The notes beneath the pieces were generated by a model. It did not search any database, was not told the DNA's origin, and saw only the letters and a program-made list of their open reading frames with translations. From positions 1 to 64,000 of the forward strand of contig JAJEEO010000015.1 in NCBI GenBank assembly GCA_022820925.1: DNA of 64,000 bases, read 5' to 3'. How positions within the stretch are numbered: the stretch's first letter is position 1; each line of letters begins with the position of its first letter. Of the stretch, positions 49,543 through 58,094 are shown piece after piece. The position numbers were made by a program, and so were the translations under genes. The stretch comes from Acidimicrobiia bacterium. GTDB lineage: Bacteria; Actinomycetota; Acidimicrobiia; Acidimicrobiales; Poriferisodalaceae.

Positions 49543-50151
49543 ATGAATATGATCGATCTGGACCAGCAGGGTGCGGGAGACCCAGCGCAGTCCCTTGACA
49601 GCGGCACTCGCCGCACGCTCGGACTGCCTCGTGTTCGTGACGCGCGACCTCACAGCGATCCCCCGTCCACCGATTGGGGTGACGACTGGGACCTCGATCA
49701 CAAGGTCGCCGCGCTGTGGCGCACAGCTCGACTGGGACCCACCGTCGAGCGCCTGCGCCGCCACGTCCTCGGCGGCGGATCGCAGTCCATCGAGCCGGGC
49801 CAGTTCCGTGCGCTCGACGCCGTCGCCGGCAACGGGCCCGCAACCATCCGCACGCTCGCCGACATCATGGACGTGGAGCCCAGCACCGTCACCCGTGCGG
49901 TCACCAGGCTCGAGACAGACGGACTCGTCTACAAGCAACGAGCCGAGCGCGACCACCGGGAGGTGCTGGTGGAGCTGACCGATCTCGGAGCGGCCCGCCA
50001 CCAGTACTTCGTGGACCGCGCCTATCGCATCTACGAGGAGATCTTCACGGTCTTCGACACCGGCGAGCGTGAGGTTCTTGCAGACTTGCTCGAACGCATG
50101 CTCGTGTCGACCGACGCCGCGCTCGCACGGCTCGACGCCCGGGCGCTGTAG
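49543..50151 (+). CDS. MarR family transcriptional regulator
   Basis: ATIRTLADIMDVEPSTVTRAVTRLETDGLVYKQRAERDHREVLVELTDLG. Confidence 0.92.
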   Translation: MNMIDLDQQGAGDPAQSLDSGTRRTLGLPRVRDARPHSDPPSTDWGDDWDLDHKVAALWRTARLGPTVERLRRHVLGGGSQSIEPGQFRALDAVAGNGPATIRTLADIMDVEPSTVTRAVTRLETDGLVYKQRAERDHREVLVELTDLGAARHQYFVDRAYRIYEEIFTVFDTGEREVLADLLERMLVSTDAALARLDARAL

Positions 50152-50194
50152 CGCCGGATCTCAGCACCAAGTCTCCAGGAAGATCTCCCACCGA

Positions 50195-51424
50195 ATGGCC
50201 ACCGCCCCCACCGACGCTCACACAGGCAGCCCCCCGCCGGCCTCGCGCAGGCCGAGGTCGCCGCTGCGCGCCGGCTGCCGGGCGGCGGGGTCGGTAGCCG
50301 AGTGGATCCGGGGACACAACGAGGACGACCTGCCCGCGGTGCGCCAGACACCCTCCGCCGCGTGGAAGTGGATGATCGACGAGTGGGCGCTGCAGTTCGA
50401 GCTGGCGACGGCCCGCATGCGGATCCCCGACGGCCCGTTCCGGCAGCGGCTGCGCTCGGAGCTGGCCGAGGCCCACCGGCTCTATGCGGACTGCGGCTGG
50501 CTGGACGACCCCGCCGCCTACCACCGCACTCCCCCACCGCTCGACTCCGGCGTGGACGTGCGCGCCACCTCTGCCGGCGACGCCGACTTCTGGCACGTCC
50601 GCTTCCGCAGCGAATTCGAGCCGTGGCCCGGCGAGCCCGGCCGCGACCGCTGGATGAACTACCGGCCGGTTCGCACCACCCACGCGTGGATGCTGGAGCA
50701 CGCCGACCGGCCCCGCCCGTGGGTGGTGGCCGTCAACGGCTACCGCACCGGCGAGGCCGAGCTGGACATGTGGATGCTGTACGCGCACCGCCTCCACCGG
50801 CGCTGGGGGCTCAACGTGATCGCCGTCGTGCTCCCGCTGCACGGCCCCCGGGCCATCGGCATGAGCGGCTCGCGAGTCATCCACGCCGGTGCCATGAACA
50901 CCGTGTTCACCGTGGCGCAGGGTGCGTGGGACATCCGCCGGGTGATCGGCTGGGTGCGCGACCAGCACGAAGCGCCTGCCGTCGCGGTGTCAGGCGTCTC
51001 GCTGGGCGGCTACATGGCAGCCATGACCGCCGCGCTCGAAGACGACCTGGCGGCCGTGATCGCCGGGGTCCCCGAGAGCGACCTGGCGCGCGGCACCCGC
51101 CGGCAGGTCGAACCGCTGCTGCCCCCGTTCTACGAGCAGTGGGGACTGTCGTGGGAGCCGTACGAGCAGATCCTTTCGGTGGTGTCGCCGCTGTCGCTGC
51201 CGTGCCTGGTGCCCCGCGAGCGCCGCTACATCTATGCCGGCCTGCTCGACCGCTGGGTGCGTCCCGGCAACATCAAGACGCTGTGGGAGCACTGGGAGCG
51301 TCCCGACATGCTGTGGTACCAGGGCTCGCACCTGTCCTACCCCTTCGAGCGCGACGTCACCCGCTATGTCGATCGGGCAGCGCTCGAGACGTTCGGCCGC
51401 CAGCCGGCGTCGCCGCCGCGCTGA
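50195..51424 (+). CDS. Alpha/beta hydrolase
   Basis: VVAVNGYRTGEAELDMW, VAVSGVSLGGYMAAMTAAL. Confidence 0.8.
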   Translation: MATAPTDAHTGSPPPASRRPRSPLRAGCRAAGSVAEWIRGHNEDDLPAVRQTPSAAWKWMIDEWALQFELATARMRIPDGPFRQRLRSELAEAHRLYADCGWLDDPAAYHRTPPPLDSGVDVRATSAGDADFWHVRFRSEFEPWPGEPGRDRWMNYRPVRTTHAWMLEHADRPRPWVVAVNGYRTGEAELDMWMLYAHRLHRRWGLNVIAVVLPLHGPRAIGMSGSRVIHAGAMNTVFTVAQGAWDIRRVIGWVRDQHEAPAVAVSGVSLGGYMAAMTAALEDDLAAVIAGVPESDLARGTRRQVEPLLPPFYEQWGLSWEPYEQILSVVSPLSLPCLVPRERRYIYAGLLDRWVRPGNIKTLWEHWERPDMLWYQGSHLSYPFERDVTRYVDRAALETFGRQPASPPR

Positions 51425-51448
51425 GCACATCTCGCGCGCTGAGGGCTG

Positions 51449-53062
51449 CTAGACGCGATCCGGCTGTCCCAGCACGGCCAGCCGGTGCCGCACGACCTTG
51501 CCGGTCGTCGTCATCGGCAGCGCATCCACAAAGTGGATGTCGCGGGGAACCATGAAGCTCGGCAGCCGCTCAGCGACCCACGAACGCAATTCGTCCGGAT
51601 CGACCCGACGGCGAGGGCGCACGACGACAAACGCGGCGACGCGCTGACCGAACTCGGGGTCGTCCACGCCCACCACGGCCGCCACCTCGACGCCCGGATG
51701 GCGGCCCAGCACCTCTTCCACACCGGAGGGGAAGACGTTCTCGCCGCCGGTCACGATCATGTCGTTGGCACGGCCCGAGATGTGCAGCCGACCGTCGGCA
51801 TCGAGACTGCCGATGTCTCCAGTGGCCATGAGCGTGCCCGCGCGTTCACCGTCGCTGCCGTCGGTGTAGCCGAGGAACTGCGCTGTGCTGGCGAGGTGCA
51901 CCCAGCCGAAAGTGCCCCGCGGCGCCGGCATCCCGTCGTCGTCGAGAATCGTGAGCATGACGCCGTCGGGCGGCCGACCCACGGTGCCGGGAGCAGCCCG
52001 CAGATCGGCAGGGTCGGCAATGGTGCCGATGGCGGTCTCCGTCGAGCCGTAGATGTTGTAGAGGCAGTCGCCGTAACGGTCCATCCACTCCCGGGCCAGA
52101 TCGCCTGAGAGCACGTTGCCGCTGCTGAGCACCATGCGGGGTTGCTGCATCTGGGGTGGTTCGATCGGCAGATCGAGCATGCGACGCAGCATCAAGGGCA
52201 CCACCACGAGCGCGTCGTACCGCCGCTCGCACATCAGCCGGACAACTTCCTCGGCGTCGAAGCGCTGGCGCATCTCGATCGTGCTGGCGGCAGCCAGGCC
52301 GACGACGAGCTGGCTGAGACCCCATGCGTGGAACAGCGGCGAAGCGATGAAATAGCGATCGCCGAGGCGATAGGGAACTCGCCGCAGCATGCCGGTCCCG
52401 CCGACGCGAGTCGTCTTCAGGGGCCGGACAGCGCTCTTGGGCGCGCCGGTGGTGCCCGAGGTGAGCAGCACGAGCTTGGGTCGCCGCGTCGGCGGCGAGC
52501 ACGGCAGGCCCTCGGCCGCGATGCGGGACATGGAGTTCTTGCCGTCGCCGTCCGCCGTGAAGATGGCGGCCGAAGTGCCCGCCTGCTCGATGACGTCAGC
52601 GAACTCGTCGTCGGCGACGATGGCCGCAATGCCGTCGCGGGCACACACCTCGGCGAGATTCGAGGCCGGCAGCGCGGTCGACAGCAACACCATGTCGCAG
52701 CCGGCGCGTTCCGCGGCCACGAGGGCCGTCACGAACCAGCGGTGATTGCGGCACAGGATGCCGACCGCTCCGAGGTTGCCGTCGGGCCTCGTAGCCGCGG
52801 ATCGCAGCCTCGCTCCCACGCTCGTCGCAGCGCGGTCGAGCGCGCGGTAGTCGAGGGAACCAGCATCGTCGACGATCGCCGTGCGCCCGCCGAAGCGCAG
52901 CGCAGCGGCCGTCACTGCTGCGGCGCTGCCCGTGCCCCACCTGATGGACGCCCACCACCGCGCCGTGTTCAGCGCAACGTCGGCAGCGCCCATGCGCAGG
53001 GCCACATTCCACAGGTGGTCGCCGGCGGCGAACGTGCCATGGGAACGGATCGCTGTGCGCAC
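51449..53062 (-). CDS. AMP-dependent acyl-CoA synthetase/ligase
   Basis: VLLTSGTTGAPKSAV, NIYGSTE, ATGDIGSLDADGRLHISGRANDMIVTGGENVFPSGVEE. Confidence 0.94.
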   Translation of the reverse strand: MRTAIRSHGTFAAGDHLWNVALRMGAADVALNTARWWASIRWGTGSAAAVTAAALRFGGRTAIVDDAGSLDYRALDRAATSVGARLRSAATRPDGNLGAVGILCRNHRWFVTALVAAERAGCDMVLLSTALPASNLAEVCARDGIAAIVADDEFADVIEQAGTSAAIFTADGDGKNSMSRIAAEGLPCSPPTRRPKLVLLTSGTTGAPKSAVRPLKTTRVGGTGMLRRVPYRLGDRYFIASPLFHAWGLSQLVVGLAAASTIEMRQRFDAEEVVRLMCERRYDALVVVPLMLRRMLDLPIEPPQMQQPRMVLSSGNVLSGDLAREWMDRYGDCLYNIYGSTETAIGTIADPADLRAAPGTVGRPPDGVMLTILDDDGMPAPRGTFGWVHLASTAQFLGYTDGSDGERAGTLMATGDIGSLDADGRLHISGRANDMIVTGGENVFPSGVEEVLGRHPGVEVAAVVGVDDPEFGQRVAAFVVVRPRRRVDPDELRSWVAERLPSFMVPRDIHFVDALPMTTTGKVVRHRLAVLGQPDRV

Positions 53063-53067
53063 TGTGC

Positions 53068-53457
53068 TCAGGACTCGCCGGTGCCGAAGCTGCGGTACAC
53101 GCCCAGCAGGGCTGCCTTCTGCTCGTCGGTGAGATTGGGATCGGCCTGGACCGCCTCGACGACGGTGGGCACATCCTCGCGGTCCATCAGGCCCGCATAC
53201 GACAGCAAGGTGGCGGCTCGCACGTTCAGCGCCTCGGCCAGTGCCTTGAGCACCCGGACGGACGGCTCGTGCAGCCCCCGCTCGATCTGGCTGAGGTACG
53301 GATTGGACAGGCGCGCCATCTTGGCAAGCTGGCGCTGGCTCAGCTCCATCAGCTCACGCTGAGCCCGGATGAAGTCGCCGAGCTGGTCAAAGCCCGGGAA
53401 TGCGCTCGCCGACGGCTGATCGTCCGCGTCTGCGGCGTCAGCGTCGGAAGCGGCCAT
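53068..53457 (-). CDS. XRE family HTH transcriptional regulator
   Basis: LGDFIRAQRELMELSQRQLAKMARLSNPYLSQIERGLHEPSVRVLKALAEAL; start 53457 overlaps the upstream phasin stop. Confidence 0.9.
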   Translation of the reverse strand: MAASDADAADADDQPSASAFPGFDQLGDFIRAQRELMELSQRQLAKMARLSNPYLSQIERGLHEPSVRVLKALAEALNVRAATLLSYAGLMDREDVPTVVEAVQADPNLTDEQKAALLGVYRSFGTGES

Positions 53458-53756
53458 CAGGCCTGGGCGTCCTCGCTGGCCCGCTCCCACGCCGCAGCGA
53501 TGCGAGCGGCGCAGTCCTTGTTGGCCTCGTGAACCCGGCCCAGGAAGCCGAAGTAGGTGTCGATCATCTCGGTCGGCTTGGGCAGGTACTCCGCGAACGG
53601 ACCGGCGACTGCGGGCACGGCAGCGAGCCATGCTTCGGCGACACGCTCGTTCATCGAGACGAACTGCTCCTGGGCAGTCTTCATCTGTTCGAGGGTGCGA
53701 TCCTGCACTTCGCGGATGGAATCGAGAACGGCCATTGGGCTTGCTCCGGTACTCAT
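53457..53756 (-). CDS. Phasin-like protein
   Basis: MSTGASPMAVLDSIREVQDRTLEQMKTAQEQFVSMNERVAEAWLAAVP...; operonic with XRE regulator. Confidence 0.65.
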   Translation of the reverse strand: MSTGASPMAVLDSIREVQDRTLEQMKTAQEQFVSMNERVAEAWLAAVPAVAGPFAEYLPKPTEMIDTYFGFLGRVHEANKDCAARIAAAWERASEDAQA

Positions 53757-53889
53757 GAGGGGGAAGCGCCGGAGGGGGGTCGCCGGCGCTGTTAGAAATA
53801 GTACCCACTTCGGGAACAACTTGCAACTCATGCCGATACGGAATTGCTGCCGGGGTGGGAGCGGGGCATGGCGCCCGTGCTTCAAACAG

Positions 53890-53933
53890 ATGTGGCGCCT
53901 TTGTTGAACGGTGGATCGGACTTGGCGCCACAT
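53890..53933. repeat. Inverted repeat with 24-nt loop between tpiA and the PHA operon
   Basis: ATGTGGCGCC (53890-53899)/GGCGCCACAT (53924-53933), perfect 10-bp arms. Confidence 0.75.
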
Positions 53934-53999
53934 AACTGCGCGCGGGTACCACGCCCCGCCCCCACCCCTCGGGCGCTTGGTTCTTCGCCGTTGTTGTGG

Positions 54000-54767
54000 T
54001 TAGAGGGCGGCTTGGACGATTCTTGCGAATTGGGTTGGGTCGAGGGAGGCGCCGCCTACGAGGGCGCCGTCTATGTCGGGCTGGGCCAGGAGCTCTTGGG
54101 CGTTGGCGGGCTTGACGCTTCCGCCGTACTGGATGCGGAGGTGCTGGCCAGTGCCTCGGCGGATGTCGTCGACTACCTGGCGGACGGTGGCACACATGTC
54201 CTGGGCGTCTTGGGGTGAGGCGTTTCGGCCGGTGCCGATCGCCCAGACGGGCTCGTAGGCGACGACCAGGGTCTCGAAGTGGGCTCTGGTGAGCTTGGCG
54301 AGGCTTCCCTGCAGCTGGGTGGTGACCACCTCGGCGGCCCTGCCGGCTTCTCGGTCGTCGAGGGTCTCGCCTACGCAGACGATGGGGGCCATGCCTGCTT
54401 TCGCCACGGCCGCTGCTTTGGCAGCGACGAACTCGTCGGTCTCGCCGAATAGGGCCCGACGCTCGCTGTGGCCGACGATGACGTAGCTCACGTCCAGCTT
54501 GGCCAGCATTGCGGGCGAGACCTCGCCGGTGAACGCGCCGTGCGACTGGTCGTGGCAGTTCTGGGCGCCCAGCTTGAACTCGAGGCGGTCGGCGTCGATG
54601 ACGGTCTGGCAGCTCCGCAGGTCGACGAAGGGCGGGTGCAGGCTGACCTCTACTCGGTCGTAGCGGTGCCGGGCCAGCTCGTAGCTGAGCTTCTGGCAGA
54701 CCTGGATGGCCTCGAGATGGTTGAGGTGCATCTTCCAGTTGCCCGAGACCAGTGGCGTTCGGCTCAT
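54000..54767 (-). CDS. tpiA: Triosephosphate isomerase
   Basis: SGNWKMHLNHLEA, YVIVGHSERRALFGETDE, VVAYEPVWAIGTG, IQYGGSVKPANA. Confidence 0.97.
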   Translation of the reverse strand: MSRTPLVSGNWKMHLNHLEAIQVCQKLSYELARHRYDRVEVSLHPPFVDLRSCQTVIDADRLEFKLGAQNCHDQSHGAFTGEVSPAMLAKLDVSYVIVGHSERRALFGETDEFVAAKAAAVAKAGMAPIVCVGETLDDREAGRAAEVVTTQLQGSLAKLTRAHFETLVVAYEPVWAIGTGRNASPQDAQDMCATVRQVVDDIRRGTGQHLRIQYGGSVKPANAQELLAQPDIDGALVGGASLDPTQFARIVQAAL

Positions 54768-54771
54768 CGTC
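54740..54771. repeat. 32-bp direct repeat copy 1 (tpiA start region)
   Basis: TGCCCGAGACCAGTGGCGTTCGGCTCATCGTC. Confidence 0.95.
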
Positions 54772-54838
54772 TGCCCCCATCCCTGATTGGCCCGCCGAGA
54801 CGGCGGGTCGTGCCCGAGACCAGTGGCGTTCGGCTCAT
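54764..54838 (-). CDS. 24-aa leader ORF upstream of tpiA formed by start-region duplication
   Basis: MSRTPLVSGTTRRLGGPIRDGGRR*, stop TGA overlaps tpiA ATG (ATGA). Confidence 0.5.
   Translation of the reverse strand: MSRTPLVSGTTRRLGGPIRDGGRR
54791..54807. promoter_or_regulatory. Hairpin in tpiA leader
   Basis: CCCGCCG-AGA-CGGCGGG, perfect 7-bp stem between the two repeats; no T-tract. Confidence 0.55.
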
Positions 54839-54842
54839 CGTC
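54811..54842. repeat. 32-bp direct repeat copy 2
   Basis: Identical to 54740-54771. Confidence 0.95.
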
Positions 54843-54858
54843 GCTCTCCCCTGCTGGC

Positions 54859-56049
54859 TCAGCGCTGTGGCGAGTCTCGCAGCGCAGCGAGGCCGGGCAG
54901 GTCGCCGTGCTCGATCAGCTCGAGCCCCGCCCCTCCCCCAGTCGAGATGTGATCCATGTAGGGCGCCAGACCGAATTGGGCCACGGCTGCCGCGCTGTCG
55001 CCGCCGCCGACCACGGCGAACGCTCGGGAATCCGCCATCGACTGCGCAACTGCACGAGTGCCGGCGGCGAAGCGCTCATCCTCGAACAGGCCCATCGGGC
55101 CGTTCCAGAAGACAGTTCGGGCATCTGCAATCACGTCATCGAACTCGGCCGCTGAGCCGGGGCCGATATCGAGGCCGCGGCACCCATCGGGAATGCTGCG
55201 ACCCATCTGGCGCACGGTGCCGCCGGCATCCAGCGCGGTGATGTCGCTGGGCAGCACGATCCTCGTGCCGCCCTCCAGCAGCCGCTCGCAGGTCTCGATG
55301 AAGTCGGGCTCGCACAGCGAGTCGCCGACCTGGTGACCCTTCGCAGCCAGGAACGTGAAGCACATGCCTCCGCCGATGACCAGCGTGTCGACAACGCCCG
55401 TGAGCGCCTCGACGACGCCGAGCTTGTCGCTGATCTTGGCCCCTCCGAGCACCGCCACGAACGGCCGCCGGGCATCGGTGCGCAGGCCGCCGAGCACGTC
55501 GACCTCGCGGGCCAGCAGCCGGCCGGCTGCGCTCGGCAGGCGCCGCGGCGGGCCCACGATGGACGCGTGGGCCCGGTGGCTGGCACCGAAGGCGTCATTC
55601 ACATAGCCGTCGAAGGGGGCTCGCTGGGATCCGTTGCCGAAGCGCACCACGATCTCACCCGCAACGAGGGCATCGGCGAACACAGCGTCGTTCGCTGTCT
55701 CGCCCGCATGGAAACGCAGGTTCTCCACCAGCGCCACGCCCGGCGCGGAGGCGGCCAGCCGTTCGGCCACCGGAGCGAGCGAGAAGCGCTCGTCGGGAGT
55801 GCCCGCAGGCCTGCCCAGGTGCGAGCACGCCGTGACGGCCGCACCTCGTTCGGCCAGCCACGACAGCGTCGGCAGTGCCGCACGGATGCGCAGGTCGTCG
55901 GCGATCTCACAGCGACCGTCGGGCCCCTCGCGCAGCGGCACGTTGAAGTCGCAGCGCACCAGGATGCGGCGACGGTCGAGCCCGCCGAGTTGCTGTTCGA
56001 GATCTTCCAGCGTCGGCAGCGCGCCGCCGTCGCTCGCCTGCCGGCTCAT
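54859..56049 (-). CDS. pgk: Phosphoglycerate kinase
   Basis: RILVRCDFNVPLREG, CSHLGRPAG, VAVLGGAKISDKLGVVEAL; start 56049 overlaps gap stop. Confidence 0.97.
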   Translation of the reverse strand: MSRQASDGGALPTLEDLEQQLGGLDRRRILVRCDFNVPLREGPDGRCEIADDLRIRAALPTLSWLAERGAAVTACSHLGRPAGTPDERFSLAPVAERLAASAPGVALVENLRFHAGETANDAVFADALVAGEIVVRFGNGSQRAPFDGYVNDAFGASHRAHASIVGPPRRLPSAAGRLLAREVDVLGGLRTDARRPFVAVLGGAKISDKLGVVEALTGVVDTLVIGGGMCFTFLAAKGHQVGDSLCEPDFIETCERLLEGGTRIVLPSDITALDAGGTVRQMGRSIPDGCRGLDIGPGSAAEFDDVIADARTVFWNGPMGLFEDERFAAGTRAVAQSMADSRAFAVVGGGDSAAAVAQFGLAPYMDHISTGGGAGLELIEHGDLPGLAALRDSPQR

Positions 56050-57050
56050 CGATTGCAGGTGATGTCCACGAGGTCGACGAGCCGGTTCGAGTAGCCCCAC
56101 TCGTTGTCGTACCAGCCGAGGACCTTCACCATGTTGCCCATCACCATCGTCAGCCCGGCGTCGAACACGCAGCTCGCCGGGTTGCCGACGATGTCCGCGC
56201 TGACCAGCGGATCGGTGGAGTAGTCGAGCACGCTCGCCAGCGGCCCGTCGGCAGCCGCCTGGGCAAAGGCTGCGTTGACCTCGTCGGTGCTGGGGCTTGC
56301 ATCCAGCACTGCGGTGAAGTCGGTGATGGAACCGTCCGGGATGGGCACGCGCAGCGACGTGCCGTCGAGCTTTCCGGCCATGGCCTGCAGCACCAGCCCG
56401 GTCGCCCGCGCTGCGCCGGTCGAGGTGGGGATGATGTTGACGGCCGCAGCCCGCGCACGGCGCAGGTCGCCATGGGGGCCGTCCACCAGCGACTGGTCGC
56501 CGGTGTAGGCGTGGATGGTGGTCATCAGCCCTTGCTGAACGCCGAATGCCTGGTCCAGCACCTGCACCATCGGCACGAAGCAATTCGTCGTGCAGCTTGC
56601 GTTCGAGATCACCTTGTGGTTGTCAGGGTCGAAATCGGCGTCGTTCACGCCGACGACGAACGTGGCATCCGCACCCGATGCCGGAGCGGAGACAATCACG
56701 AGCGGAGCGCCGGCGTCGAGGTGCATCGCCGCCTTGTCGCGGGAGGTGAAGATGCCGGTGGACTCCACCACCACGTCGACGCCGTAGTCAGCCCAGGGCA
56801 GGTCGGCAGGGTTGCGCTCGGACAGCACGGGCAGCACCGTGCCATCGATCGAGATGCCCCCGTCGGTTGCGGCGATGTCGTGGGGCAGGTTGCCCAGCAC
56901 CGAGTCGTACTTGAGCAGGTGGGCCATCGTGGCGGTGTCGCCCAGGTCGTTGACCGCCACGATCTCGATGTCGCTGCCGGGGCGGTCGGTCGCCCGGTAG
57001 AAGTTGCGCCCGATCCGGCCGAAGCCGTTGACGCCCACACGCACGCTCAT
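56046..57050 (-). CDS. gap: Glyceraldehyde-3-phosphate dehydrogenase
   Basis: VGVNGFGRIGRNFYRA, ISNASCTTNCFVPMVQVLD, WYDNEWGYSNRLVDLV. Confidence 0.98.
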   Translation of the reverse strand: MSVRVGVNGFGRIGRNFYRATDRPGSDIEIVAVNDLGDTATMAHLLKYDSVLGNLPHDIAATDGGISIDGTVLPVLSERNPADLPWADYGVDVVVESTGIFTSRDKAAMHLDAGAPLVIVSAPASGADATFVVGVNDADFDPDNHKVISNASCTTNCFVPMVQVLDQAFGVQQGLMTTIHAYTGDQSLVDGPHGDLRRARAAAVNIIPTSTGAARATGLVLQAMAGKLDGTSLRVPIPDGSITDFTAVLDASPSTDEVNAAFAQAAADGPLASVLDYSTDPLVSADIVGNPASCVFDAGLTMVMGNMVKVLGWYDNEWGYSNRLVDLVDITCNR

Positions 57051-57137
57051 TTGCTGCTGTCCTCTTCGTCCCGCGAGCCCGCCGGGCTGGCTGCCCCGAC
57101 TCGATCTGTCGCTAGCTGTCTAGCGGGAGAACAGCGC

Positions 57138-58064
57138 TCAGCGGGCGATGTCGCGGTGGCGGCAGTGAAGGTCGTGGCCCCGCTCGGCGAGCAGACGGGT
57201 CACCTGCTCGGCTAACGCCACACTGCGGTGCCGGCCGCCGGTGCAGCCCAGTGCGATCGTGAGGTACGACTTGCCTTCGGACCGGTAGGACGGCAGCAGC
57301 GATTCGAGCATGGGCATGAGGTGCTCGAGGAATGCTGCGGTCGCCCCCTGGCCGAGCACCCAGTCACGCACGCCCGGGTGCAGACCGGTGTACGGACGCA
57401 ATTCGGGCACCCAGTGCGGATTTGGCAGGAACCGGCAGTCGAACACCAGATCGGCCTCGCGCGGCACGCCGTGCTTGTAGCCGAATGACATGACCGCCGT
57501 GCGCATGCCGGGATCGTCGCCGGTCGCGCCGAACTCGTCGTGCACTCGGTCTCGCAGCTCGTGAACGTTCAGATCGCCCGTGTCGATCACCACATCGGCC
57601 GTGTCGCGCACATCAGCCAGCAACTCGCGCTCCAGCTCGATGGCGTCGATGACCGATTCCGCTACGGGCTCGGCATTCGGGGGCGCCGCGGCATCGGCCC
57701 CAGCTTCGGCCAGGTTCGGCAGGTCGCCGGTGTGCAGCGGGTGCCGCCGGCGTGTGTCGTCGTATCGTCGCACGAGTACCTCAGTCGGGGCATCGAGGTA
57801 GACGACGCGCACGGCGGCATTTCGCTCGCGCAGCTGTTCGATCGCTGTCACCAGATCCTCCCGGTACTCCCGGGTTCCTGCTACCAGCGCCACGCGACGC
57901 AGCCGCGCACCGGGCCGAGCCACCATGTCGGCCACGTCGCCGATCAAGTGCGGCGGCAGGTTGTCGATGACAAACCAGCCCAGATCTTCGAGCGCGTCTG
58001 CAGCAGTCGAGCGGCCGGCGCCCGACAATCCCGCAACAATCGCGAACTCAGGCCCCCCAGCCAT
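57138..58064 (-). CDS. rapZ: RNase adapter/nucleotide-binding protein RapZ
   Basis: IVAGLSGAGRSTAADALEDLGWFVIDNLPP, SFGYKHGVPREADLVFDCRFLPNPHW, GCTGGRHRSVALAEQ. Confidence 0.96.
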   Translation of the reverse strand: MAGGPEFAIVAGLSGAGRSTAADALEDLGWFVIDNLPPHLIGDVADMVARPGARLRRVALVAGTREYREDLVTAIEQLRERNAAVRVVYLDAPTEVLVRRYDDTRRRHPLHTGDLPNLAEAGADAAAPPNAEPVAESVIDAIELERELLADVRDTADVVIDTGDLNVHELRDRVHDEFGATGDDPGMRTAVMSFGYKHGVPREADLVFDCRFLPNPHWVPELRPYTGLHPGVRDWVLGQGATAAFLEHLMPMLESLLPSYRSEGKSYLTIALGCTGGRHRSVALAEQVTRLLAERGHDLHCRHRDIAR

Positions 58065-58094
58065 GCCGCCGAGGGTACGGGCGAGGCGCCCGAC

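Noticed and set aside
53458-54780. Long N-terminal extension of the XRE regulator ORF
   Set aside because: Runs antiparallel-frame through phasin and tpiA sequence; real start is 53457.
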